Shown here piece after piece: positions 15,779 through 25,244 of a stretch of DNA of 64,000 bases (its first letter is position 1; each line of letters begins with the position of its first letter). Position numbers and translations under genes: made by a program. The notes beneath the pieces are model-generated. The model was given only the letters and a program-made list of their open reading frames with translations. It made no database searches and was not told where the DNA came from. Origin of the DNA: B1 sp034439755 (GTDB lineage Bacteria; Bacteroidota; Bacteroidia; UKL13-3). The stretch covers positions 19,427 through 83,426 of the forward strand of contig JAWXAZ010000140.1 in NCBI GenBank assembly GCA_034439755.1, given 5' to 3'.

Positions 15779-16849
15779 TTAGCTTTTTCGATTGATGCTT
15801 AAACGCAAGCTAATAATGTTGCTCATGCCAATTAATCCTTGGTTAAAGGCATTGCTTAAGGCGTAATCTATGGCTAAATTTTTCAATTGAATTCCCATAC
15901 CTAAACTAGGCATTCCATTTAAAGTTTTTTGTCCGTTAAAATCGGTCACGCGTTGCAAGGTGCTATAACCACCCCTCAAGAAAATAAAATCGTTGTACCC
16001 AAATTCTATTCCAACTCTTGGGTCTAAATTGAGGATAGAACTGCTTATTAACACATTTCGTTGTCCGTCTGTTGTTAAATCTAAATTCACCTCAGGCAAA
16101 ATGGTAAACTTTGGGTTCTTCAATTCAAATTTTCTGGCCACACCAAAAGTAAATCTAGGCAGGGTAAGCTCTAATCCTCCCTCTGGAACAGTATTTCCGG
16201 AGGCCACTAATTGCTTCTTATCCTCTTCCGACATTTTATAGGTCCAGGCATTAAATGTAGTAGTTACATCTCTGGCCATCATTGCATACTTCCAATTGTT
16301 GTGCGAATAATTTACCGAAGCATCTAATCCAAAACCCCAAGCTCCACCAAATTCGCCCACAACCCGCCTAATAATTTTCACATTACCACCTAACTCTAGC
16401 CCCTCAATTTTTGTCTTGGTGGCATACGACCCAACAAAGGCATAATCTACAGCAGAAAAGCTCCTAATGAGAGAATAATTTATTTGTCCATCTTGCATGA
16501 GGTACAAGGTATTGGGAATTCCATCTACTCCAAATCTAATGAAACTAATAGCCGCAGAAGAATTTTCATTTAGTTTGAACCCAACACAACCATAATCGTG
16601 TTTTGCAATACCTGCAAATTGTTCGTTGTGCATGGCAGCAATTTGCACATTGTCTTTCATGTTTAGCAAGCCAGTAGGATTCCAATAACTAGCCGTTACA
16701 TCGTTGGTACTTGCAATTACAGAACCACCCATAGCCATTGCCCTGCCACCAATGCCTATATTTAAAAACTCATTGCTATATTTTAGCGTTTGAGCCCAAA
16801 TGGATTGGTTTAGACAGAAACCTAATAACAGAAAAAAATATCTTCTCAT
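15779..16849 (-). CDS. PorV/PorQ-family type IX secretion protein (PorV2-like)
   Basis: An outer-membrane beta-barrel protein of the PorV/PorQ family, linked to the type IX secretion system that exports and anchors the sorting-tail proteins found elsewhere in this window. A signal peptide ends at IWAQ (about residue 20). The family opening is clear: SNEFLNIGIGGRAMAMGGS, then STNDVTASYWNPTGL. The rest is alternating strands typical of an OmpP1/FadL-like barrel. The length of 356 aa fits PorV2. It overlaps the next minus-strand gene by 4 bp and is probably cotranscribed with it. Exact PorV versus PorV2 identity would need an alignment. Confidence 0.8.
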   Translation of the reverse strand: MRRYFFLLLGFCLNQSIWAQTLKYSNEFLNIGIGGRAMAMGGSVIASTNDVTASYWNPTGLLNMKDNVQIAAMHNEQFAGIAKHDYGCVGFKLNENSSAAISFIRFGVDGIPNTLYLMQDGQINYSLIRSFSAVDYAFVGSYATKTKIEGLELGGNVKIIRRVVGEFGGAWGFGLDASVNYSHNNWKYAMMARDVTTTFNAWTYKMSEEDKKQLVASGNTVPEGGLELTLPRFTFGVARKFELKNPKFTILPEVNLDLTTDGQRNVLISSSILNLDPRVGIEFGYNDFIFLRGGYSTLQRVTDFNGQKTLNGMPSLGMGIQLKNLAIDYALSNAFNQGLIGMSNIISLRLSINRKS

Positions 16850-17505
16850 TTAAACACTTCTTTTAGTTGGAACAAAATACTTTGTGCATTTTTAAATGCA
16901 GTTGATTCTAGCTCCCATACACACTCCTGAATGACAATTTTGTTGGCCATTGATAATTCTGGTAAACCAGCTTTTATCATTATTCTAGTTAACGAAAATG
17001 CAAAAAGGTTATTATCTGGGTAATTGCGAATATAAGCAGCTTTGCGAAAATGTTCAAAAAATCTCATAAAGCGATCCTCTTCTTGGTGGGTATGCAATGA
17101 AATAAAGGCACGAATGTCATTGACATGAATCAAATTTAAATCGGCATAAAAATCTAATCCAACTTTGGCTTTATGCCGAACCAAGATTCTATCTACCAGC
17201 ATTTCGAACAACACATGTCCAATAAACCAGCGGCGTTCTACTGTGCCTTGAAATTGCGCTTGTTTCAAAACATCGGTGCAAATTTCTGTCCCCCATTTAA
17301 AAAATTCTGAGGCATGAAACAGCTTATCTGCTTGATAATGTTGCAGACAACCTAGCGCCAAAGGATTTAAATGCGCGTAAATTTGGGCATCTAATTTTCC
17401 TGGCTGTTTCACAAATCCCCTCGACAAATCTGGAAAAACCAAGCCCAAAGTATAAAGCGGATTTTCCCCTTTTTGGTGAACGTAATAGTGTGATAGGTAA
17501 TTCAA
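16846..17505 (-). CDS. Hypothetical protein, weakly like ACP phosphodiesterase (AcpH)
   Basis: A soluble protein of about 219 aa, largely helical. The N-terminus (NYLSHYYV, then GLVFPDLSRGF) and scattered His/Asp pairs (LQHYQADKLFHASEFF; GHVLFEMLVDRIL) recall AcpH and related HD-like metal hydrolases, but the match is weak and no function should be assumed. There is no ATG before the conserved start; TTG codons exist at 17505 and 17535. I use 17505 because it begins exactly at NYLSHYY. It is divergent from tyrS and overlaps the PorV2-like gene by 4 bp. Confidence 0.6.
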   Translation of the reverse strand: MNYLSHYYVHQKGENPLYTLGLVFPDLSRGFVKQPGKLDAQIYAHLNPLALGCLQHYQADKLFHASEFFKWGTEICTDVLKQAQFQGTVERRWFIGHVLFEMLVDRILVRHKAKVGLDFYADLNLIHVNDIRAFISLHTHQEEDRFMRFFEHFRKAAYIRNYPDNNLFAFSLTRIMIKAGLPELSMANKIVIQECVWELESTAFKNAQSILFQLKEVFK

Positions 17506-17594
17506 ATTGGACCTAAATAAAAACAAAGAAAACAATAAAGAAGATGCTTTTGTTTATTTTTTCAAAAATCTCTCACAGAACCTTTCAAAAAACT

Positions 17595-17602
17595 TATTTT
17601 CG
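17595..17602 (+). promoter_or_regulatory. -7-like box for tyrS
   Basis: TATTTTCG, one base off TAnnTTTG, ends 4 nt before the ATG at 17607. This placement supports the ATG 17607 start and a nearly leaderless transcript. Confidence 0.35.
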
Positions 17603-17606
17603 CGGT

Positions 17607-18893
17607 ATGACAAATTTTGTGGAAGAAATGCTATGGCGTGGCATGTTGCACGACATGATGCCTGGAACGGAGGAGCTTTTATTGAAGGAAATAACTTCTG
17701 GATATATTGGGTTTGACCCAACTGCCGATAGTTTACATGTGGGACATTTAACCCAAATTATGACCCTCATTCATTTTCAGCGTGCGGGGCATAAACCTTA
17801 TGTTTTGGTGGGTGGAGCAACGGGCATGGTTGGCGACCCAAGTGGCAAATCGAGTGAACGTAATTTGCTTTCGGAGGCTATTCTATTTCACAATGTGGCC
17901 TGCATAGAGGCGCAACTTTCAAAGTTTTTAAACTTTTCGGAAGGGGCAAATGCGGCGGTAATGGTTAATAATTACGACTGGTTTAAGGGATATAGTTTCT
18001 TAGAATTTATTAGAGATGTGGGCAAACACATTACGGTAAATTATATGATGGCCAAAGATTCTGTAAAGAAAAGATTAGAGGGTGAAACGGGAATGAGCTT
18101 TACAGAATTCTCGTATCAATTGGTTCAGGGCTACGATTTTTACTACTTATGGAAGGAACACAATTGCAAGATTCAAATGGGCGGAAGCGACCAATGGGGC
18201 AATATAGTAACTGGAACTGAATTAATTAGGCGCAAATCGCAAGGAGAGGCCTATGCCATTACCACAAATTTGATAAAAAAATCGGATGGCACTAAATTTG
18301 GGAAAACAGAGAGCGGCGCAATTTGGCTCGACCCAAAAAGGACCTCGTCTTATAAATTTTATCAGTTTTGGCTGAACGCGAGTGATGAAGATGCGGCCAC
18401 ATGGATTCGCATTTTTACCCTATTGGGCAAAATAGAAATTGAGGCTTTGGAGGCTGAGCATGCTTTGGCGCCACATATCAGAACTTTGCAAAAAGCATTG
18501 GCCAAGGAGATAACCATTAAGGTGCACTCCGAAGAAGCTTATAATACGGCCATTGAGGCCAGCAATATTTTGTTTGGCAATTCAACGGCAGAGGCATTTA
18601 CATCTTTATCAGAAGAAACTTTTTTAGAGATTTTTGATGGCGTTCCACAATTTCAGTTGTCGAAAAATGAGTTAGCCAATGGCATAGCGGTACTTGATTT
18701 ATTGGCAGAAAAAACGCAAGTTTTCCCTAGCAAAAGCGAGGCAAAAAAAATGCTTCAAGGTGGTGGTGTAAGCATGAACAAACATAAAATAGCCGACTTA
18801 AATTTAACGGTGAATGCTAGCCACTTAATGAATGAGAAATACTTAATGATTCAAAAAGGAAAGAAGAACTATTTTCTATTAATTTTTGCATAA
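17607..18893 (+). CDS. tyrS: Tyrosine-tRNA ligase
   Basis: Class I aminoacyl-tRNA synthetase that charges tRNA-Tyr. The HIGH-type motif is HVGHL in the block IGFDPTADSLHVGHL; the QMGGSDQWGN tyrosine-binding block follows, then the KMSKS-type motif KFGKTESG. A C-terminal S4 RNA-binding region has the block SEAKKMLQGGGVSMN. The start at ATG 17607 (MTNFVEEMLWRGMLHD) matches the family N-terminus; reading upstream from 17544 would add unconserved residues. The length is 428 aa. Its TAA shares a base with the ATG of the flavin reductase gene (TAATG). Confidence 0.96.
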   Translation: MTNFVEEMLWRGMLHDMMPGTEELLLKEITSGYIGFDPTADSLHVGHLTQIMTLIHFQRAGHKPYVLVGGATGMVGDPSGKSSERNLLSEAILFHNVACIEAQLSKFLNFSEGANAAVMVNNYDWFKGYSFLEFIRDVGKHITVNYMMAKDSVKKRLEGETGMSFTEFSYQLVQGYDFYYLWKEHNCKIQMGGSDQWGNIVTGTELIRRKSQGEAYAITTNLIKKSDGTKFGKTESGAIWLDPKRTSSYKFYQFWLNASDEDAATWIRIFTLLGKIEIEALEAEHALAPHIRTLQKALAKEITIKVHSEEAYNTAIEASNILFGNSTAEAFTSLSEETFLEIFDGVPQFQLSKNELANGIAVLDLLAEKTQVFPSKSEAKKMLQGGGVSMNKHKIADLNLTVNASHLMNEKYLMIQKGKKNYFLLIFA

Positions 18894-19801
18894 TGGTGAT
18901 GAAGAAAATGAAAACAATTGGGCCAAAAGACCTTCCTTTGGGCGAGTTTCACAATGCCTTATTAACAGCGGTTGCGCCTAGGCCAATTTGTTTTGCCAGC
19001 ACCATAGATAAGGATGGCAATGCGAATTTAAGTCCGTTTAGTTTCTTTAATATTTTTGGTTCAAACCCAACCCGTTTTATTTTTTCTCCTGCGCGCAGGG
19101 TGCGGGATAATACCATAAAACATACGTTGGAAAATGTGATGGCCCACAAAGAGGTTGTAATAAACATGGTTAATTATGCCATGGTGCAACAAATGAGTTT
19201 GGCCAGTTGTGAGTACCCAAGAAATGTAAGTGAATTTGAAAAGGCAGGCCTCACGCCCATTGCTTCGCAAATGGTAAAACCGTATAGGGTTATGGAAAGT
19301 CCGGTTCAATTTGAGTGCAAGGTAGTCGATATCATTGAAACTGGAAAAGAAGGTGGTGCAGGAAATTTAATTATAGCAGAGATGTTGCTCATGCATATTT
19401 CGCCTGATGTGTTGATGGCCGATGGAAAAATTGACCAGCATAAAATGGATTTAGTGGGCAGATTGGGTAGCGATTGGTATGTAAGGGCTAGTGGAAATGC
19501 GTTGTTTGAGGTGGCAAAGCCAGCTAAGAATTTGGGCATTGGCTTTGACCAACTGCCAGAACCAATAAGGAATAGTAAAATATTAACAGGCAATAATTTG
19601 GGTATGCTGGCCAATGTGGAGCAATTGCCAGATGGGGATAGTGTGGCCATTTATCAAAGGATGAACAAGGAATTGCAAGCTATTTTGAGTTTGGATATTG
19701 ACAAAGAAACTAAGAATGCAAACATTCAAAAATTGGCTCAACACCTGTTAAATGAGGGTAAAGTGGTAGATGCTTGGAAGGCGTTGCTGAGCAGTGTCTA
19801 A
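18893..19801 (+). CDS. Flavin reductase-like FMN-binding protein
   Basis: A protein of the flavin reductase / FMN-binding split-barrel family. The region of about residues 15-215 has the typical blocks TAVAPRPICFASTIDKDGNANLSPFSFF and NPTRFIFSP (each quoted in part by position), with a distal FECKVVDIIE strand. The C-terminal 90 residues are an extra region. Such proteins bind FMN and may reduce flavins or act on an unknown substrate. The start ATG 18893 overlaps the tyrS stop; ATGs at 18899 and 18908 are also possible. It ends before a strong bidirectional terminator. Confidence 0.8.
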   Translation: MVMKKMKTIGPKDLPLGEFHNALLTAVAPRPICFASTIDKDGNANLSPFSFFNIFGSNPTRFIFSPARRVRDNTIKHTLENVMAHKEVVINMVNYAMVQQMSLASCEYPRNVSEFEKAGLTPIASQMVKPYRVMESPVQFECKVVDIIETGKEGGAGNLIIAEMLLMHISPDVLMADGKIDQHKMDLVGRLGSDWYVRASGNALFEVAKPAKNLGIGFDQLPEPIRNSKILTGNNLGMLANVEQLPDGDSVAIYQRMNKELQAILSLDIDKETKNANIQKLAQHLLNEGKVVDAWKALLSSV

Positions 19802-19991
19802 AAATGCTGTCTATTTTTGGAGAATGGATTCCACTTTTTAGAACACTATTCACTAAGCACAATGAGGTTAAAACAGGCTAAAAGTTTTTACTAACTATAA
19901 ATCAGACTTTTATAAAAATTAAAAATCAATTAAACGATTTTGGCAAAGTATTGGTAATAGGAGTATTATCTAAAATCATTTTACTTGATAT

Positions 19992-20028
19992 AAAAAAACC
20001 AATCTACTTGCCATAGATTGGTTTTTTT
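19992..20028. terminator. Bidirectional intrinsic terminator
   Basis: A perfect 15-bp stem (19992-20006 with 20014-20028) with a 7-nt loop CTTGCCA. The A-run on one side and T-run on the other let it serve both the tyrS-flavin reductase transcript (+) and yidC (-), which converge here. The remaining bases 19802-19991 show no gene. Confidence 0.85.
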
Positions 20029-20049
20029 ACTTTATACCGTTTTGAAGTT

Positions 20050-21873
20050 TTACTTCTTACCCATTTTATCGGTATCAAAACCACGCTTCTTAGCCATATC
20101 TTCTAGCTTTTGCTGGAACTTAGATTTTGTAATAGGCTTTTTCTTGTTCTCTTGAATTTGGGCATGCAAGGCTTTATCATCTACAAATTGGCGAATAAGC
20201 AATTGCTGACCAATGGTAAATAGGTTCGACAAGAAATAATAATAGGTTAAACCGCTGGCGTAGTTATTAAAGAAACCAAGGAACATGAGTGGCATTAGAT
20301 AAGAAATGGTTTTCATTTGTCCGGTTACGCCTGTCATTTGGTTGTTATACATGGTATAAACCAAAGTAGAAACTGTCATTAACAAGGTAAACAAACTCAC
20401 GTGATCGCCATAAAAAGGAATGCTGAATCCGAGGTTAAAAATACTATCGTAACTAGAAAGGTCATCGCTCCACAAGAAAGCTTTCTGACGTAATTCAAAT
20501 GCACTTGGAAAGAATTGGAACATGGCAATAAGGATTGGCATTTGAAGAACTACAGGAAGGCAACCACCCATTGGGTTAACACCTGCCTTGCGATAAAGCT
20601 TCATATTTTCTTGTTGCATTTTGGCCATATCATCGCCATATTTTACTTTTATCTCATCAATTTCGGGCTTCAACACACGCATTTTTGCAGAAGATTGGTA
20701 AGATTTATAAACCAAAGGGAATAGGATGGTCTTAACAATGAGGGTTAATAAAAGAATGATGATACCAAAATTAGAAAGGTATTGACCTAAGAAATAGAAT
20801 ACATTTACGGTCAGTAATTTATTTACCCAGCCAAAAATACCCCAACCCATTGGCACAACCTTTTCTAGGTTAATGTTAAGGGCTTTTAAAGTTTTATAAT
20901 GGTTTGGTCCAAAATAAAACTGCATGGCATAAGATTCTTTTTCATTGTGGGTGTAGGTTAAGCCAATATTTGAGCTTAAGATTTTTACATATTTCTTAGA
21001 TTCATCAAGCTTAGCTTCAAGGCCTGCATTATCAAAGTTTTGCATTCCAATTAAGGAAATATTAAAGTATTGCTGTTTATAGGAAATCCACTGAATTGGT
21101 GTTTTAACATCTTCTTTGTCGCCTTCGGTTTCGCTTAAGAACTCAGGATCTTCATTGGGGTATCTGTAATAAATAGTCGAAGTTTTCTCCTCTGCCTCAT
21201 GCGTCTTTTCTTGTTGCAATAAATTTTGTTTCCAGGTTAAGTCTAAGAAATTATTGTTATTGGCAATTACATTATTCATACCAACCAAGTTGATTTTAAA
21301 ATCAACCAAATTATTATTTTCGTTTAAGCCAATAAAGTGCTCAATATATTGTCCATCGGCCAGGTTCACACTCATGGTAACACTCTTGCCATCTTCGGCC
21401 AATTTTGGCGTAAAATATAAATCCTTGGTAGAAATTGCCTTGGCATCTTTTGTTGCAAAGCCATAAGAGAAATCGTTGCCCTTACCATCTACCAATAACA
21501 AAGGAGAGCCATCTGCACGGAGGTATTTTTTTAGCTCAACTTGAAAGATTCTTCCCCCTTTATTAACTACCTTAACTTTAATTTCTTCGTTTTCGAGGGT
21601 GGTATAAGCCTCATTTCCTTCAGAGAAATTGGCAAATGTGCCATAAGCATTTTGCTTGGCGTTGCTATCCACTTTTATTTCCTTGGCGGCAGCAATTTCT
21701 TCGGTCTGAACCAAAGTTGCGGCGATGCTATCGTTTTGAAGGCGAACCAGTGCCAATGAATCTTGTCTAAATTTACTGGCGTCTATCTCTACTTGAGAAG
21801 GTTGATTGATGTATGCAAAAGTGATTAGGATCAAAAAAATAAGTCCTAATCCGATGATCGAATTTCTATCCAT
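20050..21873 (-). CDS. yidC: Membrane protein insertase YidC
   Basis: Inserts and folds inner-membrane proteins, alone or with Sec. An N-terminal membrane helix (IIGLGLIFLILITFAYINQP) precedes a large periplasmic beta domain (about residues 70-340). The conserved five-helix core (about 350-570) follows: YQSSAKMRVLKPEIDEIK with the cytoplasmic hairpin, NPMGGCLPVVLQMPIL, and LTYYYFLSNLFTIGQQ. The tail is basic (KKRGFDTDKMGKK), suiting ribosome contact. At 607 aa it has normal Gram-negative length. ATG 21873 starts directly before the first helix. Confidence 0.95.
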   Translation of the reverse strand: MDRNSIIGLGLIFLILITFAYINQPSQVEIDASKFRQDSLALVRLQNDSIAATLVQTEEIAAAKEIKVDSNAKQNAYGTFANFSEGNEAYTTLENEEIKVKVVNKGGRIFQVELKKYLRADGSPLLLVDGKGNDFSYGFATKDAKAISTKDLYFTPKLAEDGKSVTMSVNLADGQYIEHFIGLNENNNLVDFKINLVGMNNVIANNNNFLDLTWKQNLLQQEKTHEAEEKTSTIYYRYPNEDPEFLSETEGDKEDVKTPIQWISYKQQYFNISLIGMQNFDNAGLEAKLDESKKYVKILSSNIGLTYTHNEKESYAMQFYFGPNHYKTLKALNINLEKVVPMGWGIFGWVNKLLTVNVFYFLGQYLSNFGIIILLLTLIVKTILFPLVYKSYQSSAKMRVLKPEIDEIKVKYGDDMAKMQQENMKLYRKAGVNPMGGCLPVVLQMPILIAMFQFFPSAFELRQKAFLWSDDLSSYDSIFNLGFSIPFYGDHVSLFTLLMTVSTLVYTMYNNQMTGVTGQMKTISYLMPLMFLGFFNNYASGLTYYYFLSNLFTIGQQLLIRQFVDDKALHAQIQENKKKPITKSKFQQKLEDMAKKRGFDTDKMGKK

Positions 21874-21957
21874 TTTGTTAATTAAAGCGGGGCGAAAATA
21901 GGTAAATACCTGAAATTATTCACAGAAGATTGCTTAGGAATTTTGCTTTAGGGTTTA

Positions 21958-23568
21958 TTATCGTTGACTGTAGGTAACTGCAGCTTTTACAAATTTCACA
22001 AATAAAGGGTGTGGGTTCAGAACGGTACTTTTATATTCTGGATGAAATTGCACCCCAATAAAATAAGGATGACTCTTAATTTCAACTATTTCTGCCAATT
22101 TTGTATCTGGGTTGATGCCTGTAATTTGCATGCCGTTTACCTCAAAATCTTTTATATAATCGTTGTTAAATTCGTAACGATGGCGGTGGCGTTCATTCAC
22201 TTTAGATTTTTCGTAAGCACTATAGGCTTTAGAACCTTTGGTTAATTCACACACGTAGGACCCCAAACGCATGGTTCCTCCCTTTTTGGTAATTTTCTTT
22301 TGATCAGACATCATGTCTATTACGGCATGTTTGGTTTTGGGATTCATTTCGGTGCTGTGGGCATCTTTCCAACCAATAACATTACGGGCAAATTCGATTA
22401 CGGCCATTTGCATTCCTAGGCATATTCCAAAGAAAGGAATATTGTTTTCACGGGCATATTTAATGGCCAATATTTTACCTTCAATTCCCCTATCCCCAAA
22501 TCCTGGAGCAACTAAAATTCCATCTAATTCACCTAGTTTTTGGCCTAAATTATCGTCGGCTAAAAGTTCGCTGTGAATATATTGCACGCGCACCCTAGCT
22601 TCATTGGTAGCACCCGCATGAATAAACCCTTCGATAATCGATTTATAAGCATCTGGTAGTTCAATATACTTTCCAATTAAACCTATCCTAACCTCATGTT
22701 TGGGATTTTTATGTCGGGTTAAAAACGTCTTCCAGCTTTCTAAATCGGGTTCATTCTTGGCACTTAATTTCAATTTAGATAGTACGGTTTTATCTAACTT
22801 TTCCTTTAACATCATTAAAGGAACATCATAAATAGTGGGAACATCCAAAGCCTCAATTACCGAGTTTGAATCTACGTTACAGAACAGGGCAATTTTCTTA
22901 CGCATTTCTTTGGTAATGGCATGTTCTGTTCTACATACTAAAATATCTGGCTGCACGCCACTCTCTAGCAACAATTTTACACTGTGCTGGGTAGGTTTTG
23001 TTTTTAACTCTTTGGTTGAACTTAAGTAAGGCAATAGGGTTAAATGAATGACCAATGCATCCTCTTCTTTTTGCTCCCATAATAACTGTCGAACCGATTC
23101 GATATAAGGAAGTGACTCTATATCGCCAACGGTACCGCCAATTTCGGTGATGATGATTTCATATTCGCCCGTTTCTCCAAGCAATTTAATGCGGCGTTTT
23201 ATTTCATCGGTAATATGCGGAATAACTTGAACCGTTTTGCCAAGGTATGCACCCTCTCTTTCTTGGTTAATAACGTGCTGGTAAATTCTACCGGTGGTAA
23301 CATTATTGGCTTGTGAAGTAGGGTTGTTTAAAAATCTTTCGTAATGACCCAAATCTAAATCGGTTTCGGCACCATCTTCTGTTACAAAACACTCTCCATG
23401 TTCGTAAGGATTCAGTGTTCCAGGATCAACATTGATATAAGGATCTAGTTTCTGAATGGTTACGGTATACCCTCTTGCTTGCAATAACTTAGCTAAAGAA
23501 GCAGCGATAATTCCTTTGCCTAAAGACGATGTAACTCCGCCTGTAACGAAAATATATTTTGGTGTCAT
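21958..23568 (-). CDS. pyrG: CTP synthase
   Basis: Converts UTP to CTP with ATP and glutamine, the last step of pyrimidine nucleotide synthesis. The N-terminal synthetase domain starts with FVTGGVTSSLGKGI (nucleotide-binding loop). The C-terminal class I glutamine amidotransferase has the nucleophile Cys in FFGICLGMQMAV and the His-Glu pair in GVQFHPEY. The length of 536 aa is as expected. The gene is on the same strand as yidC, 85 bp upstream of it. About 200 bp upstream (23569-23774) holds no gene. Confidence 0.97.
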   Translation of the reverse strand: MTPKYIFVTGGVTSSLGKGIIAASLAKLLQARGYTVTIQKLDPYINVDPGTLNPYEHGECFVTEDGAETDLDLGHYERFLNNPTSQANNVTTGRIYQHVINQEREGAYLGKTVQVIPHITDEIKRRIKLLGETGEYEIIITEIGGTVGDIESLPYIESVRQLLWEQKEEDALVIHLTLLPYLSSTKELKTKPTQHSVKLLLESGVQPDILVCRTEHAITKEMRKKIALFCNVDSNSVIEALDVPTIYDVPLMMLKEKLDKTVLSKLKLSAKNEPDLESWKTFLTRHKNPKHEVRIGLIGKYIELPDAYKSIIEGFIHAGATNEARVRVQYIHSELLADDNLGQKLGELDGILVAPGFGDRGIEGKILAIKYARENNIPFFGICLGMQMAVIEFARNVIGWKDAHSTEMNPKTKHAVIDMMSDQKKITKKGGTMRLGSYVCELTKGSKAYSAYEKSKVNERHRHRYEFNNDYIKDFEVNGMQITGINPDTKLAEIVEIKSHPYFIGVQFHPEYKSTVLNPHPLFVKFVKAAVTYSQR

Positions 23569-23774
23569 AATGTTTTTAAAATGTAGTCACCAAAAACGGA
23601 TATAAACTAATGGAAATCATTGATCTAAAGAGATTTAGAGCAAATTTTCAATGAAGAAAAGTTCAACCGTAATTGAGTTCTTACGGGGCACAAAAATAGG
23701 TTACAAAGGCTCATGAACAAAGGTTAAAGGCCGATTGTTTTCAAAAAGTTGTTCACAAAAGGTGCAATCGCAAC

Positions 23775-25154
23775 TTATATCTCGCGATTTACATCCCACT
23801 GCTCCATATAATCGGAAACTCGTTTTAAGAAGCTACCACCCAAAGAGCCATCCACCACCCTATGGTCGTAGCTTAAGCTTAAGAACATCATGTGCCTAAT
23901 GGCAATCACATCGCCCATTGAGGTTTCTAAAACGGCTGGCTTTTTCTTGATACTGCCTGTTGCCATAATGGCCACTTGAGGCTGATTAATAATGGGTGTT
24001 CCCATTAAATTTCCAAATCCGCCTACATTGGTTAGGGTAAAAGTACCCCCTTGAATATCGTCTGGAACTAATTTATTGTTACGCGCTCTATTGGCAAGGT
24101 CGTTAACCGATTTTGTTAACCCAATTAGGTTCATCATATCTGCACCCTTTATTACAGGAACAATTAAGTTTCCGCTAGGCAAGGCAGCGGCCATTCCAAT
24201 ATTGATTGCTTTTTTCTTAATAATATTGGTTCCATCTATAGAAACGTTTATCATCGGAAAATCTTTGATTGCCCTTGCCACACATTCAATAAACATTGGT
24301 GTGAAGGTGATTTTTTCGCCTTCTCTTTTTTCGTATACTTTCTTGGCTTTTTCTCTCCAAACCACCATATTGGTTACATCTGCTTCCACAAAAGAAGTAA
24401 CATGCGGACTGGTATGCTTGCTCATAACCATGTGGTCGGCAATTAGCTTGCGCATGCGATCCATTTCAATAATTTCATCGCCGCCAGAAAGGCTAACAGG
24501 AGGTTTTGGTGCAGGAGAGGTTCCAGTGCTTGGCTTGGCTGCTGGTGTTGTTGAAACTACTGATGCAACAGGTTCAGTTGGAGCAACAGGCGCAGAAACA
24601 GGCGCAGAAGCCGTTACAGCTGGTGCTACAGAAACATTGCCTCTATTTTGAACAAGAGATAATACATCTCTTTTCGTTACCCTACCTTCGGCACCAGTAC
24701 CTTGGATAGATTCCAACTCGGCCATGCTGATATTTTCTGTGCGGGCAATATTAAGAACTAAAGGAGAATAAAATCTATTTCCGCCAGCATTGCTCACGGT
24801 TTGTTGCGCAGCTGAAATGCTTTGTTCTACTTGCTCAACAACTTGTTTAACCTCTACAGCTGCTTCAATCTTTGGTGCGGCAGCCATCACTGGCGCAGAG
24901 ACCGCTGCCGAACCCTCAAGTTCAATAATTGCAATTGGCGCATTAACTGGCACCACATCACCCTCATTAAATAAACGCTTAATCAATTTTCCGGCCTTTG
25001 GAGAAGGAACCTCCGAATCAACTTTATCGGTAGCAATTTCAAGGACAGTTTCATCCACCGCAATGGAATCACCCTCGTTTTTTGTCCAACGAATAATGGT
25101 TGCTTCTGCAATACTTTCGCCCATTTTGGGCATCACCAATTGAAATTCAGACAT
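23775..25154 (-). CDS. 2-oxoacid dehydrogenase E2 component (dihydrolipoyl acyltransferase)
   Basis: The E2 core of a 2-oxoacid dehydrogenase complex, carrying acyl groups on lipoate. The lipoyl domain is at about residues 2-78, with lipoyl Lys in EIATDKVDSEV. An Ala/Pro/Val-rich linker follows. The E3-binding domain is near 130-170 (FYSPLVLNIARTENIS...GRVTKRDVL), then a second Ala/Pro linker, then the catalytic domain with SYDHRVVDGS near the C-terminus. Whether it serves 2-oxoglutarate or branched-chain acids cannot be decided without its E1 partner, which is not here. A -7 box lies at 25186-25193. Confidence 0.9.
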   Translation of the reverse strand: MSEFQLVMPKMGESIAEATIIRWTKNEGDSIAVDETVLEIATDKVDSEVPSPKAGKLIKRLFNEGDVVPVNAPIAIIELEGSAAVSAPVMAAAPKIEAAVEVKQVVEQVEQSISAAQQTVSNAGGNRFYSPLVLNIARTENISMAELESIQGTGAEGRVTKRDVLSLVQNRGNVSVAPAVTASAPVSAPVAPTEPVASVVSTTPAAKPSTGTSPAPKPPVSLSGGDEIIEMDRMRKLIADHMVMSKHTSPHVTSFVEADVTNMVVWREKAKKVYEKREGEKITFTPMFIECVARAIKDFPMINVSIDGTNIIKKKAINIGMAAALPSGNLIVPVIKGADMMNLIGLTKSVNDLANRARNNKLVPDDIQGGTFTLTNVGGFGNLMGTPIINQPQVAIMATGSIKKKPAVLETSMGDVIAIRHMMFLSLSYDHRVVDGSLGGSFLKRVSDYMEQWDVNREI

Positions 25155-25185
25155 AGCGTTTATTTTGGGTAAATTTTCCGACGGG

Positions 25186-25193
25186 CAAATTTA
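25186..25193 (-). promoter_or_regulatory. Bacteroidota -7 box for the E2 gene
   Basis: The minus strand reads TAAATTTG, an exact TAnnTTTG, 31 nt upstream of the ATG at 25154. Confidence 0.4.
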
Positions 25194-25244
25194 CCCTAAA
25201 ATCCCAATTGACAAAACTTTTCTGGCACCCATTCACGCAAAGTC

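Noticed and set aside
17544..17606. Longer N-terminus for TyrRS
   Set aside because: These codons precede the -7-like box and have no family similarity; the conserved protein begins at ATG 17607.
19802..19991. Small RNA or riboswitch before the terminator
   Set aside because: No structure other than the terminator hairpin was seen, and the stretch is downstream of both genes.
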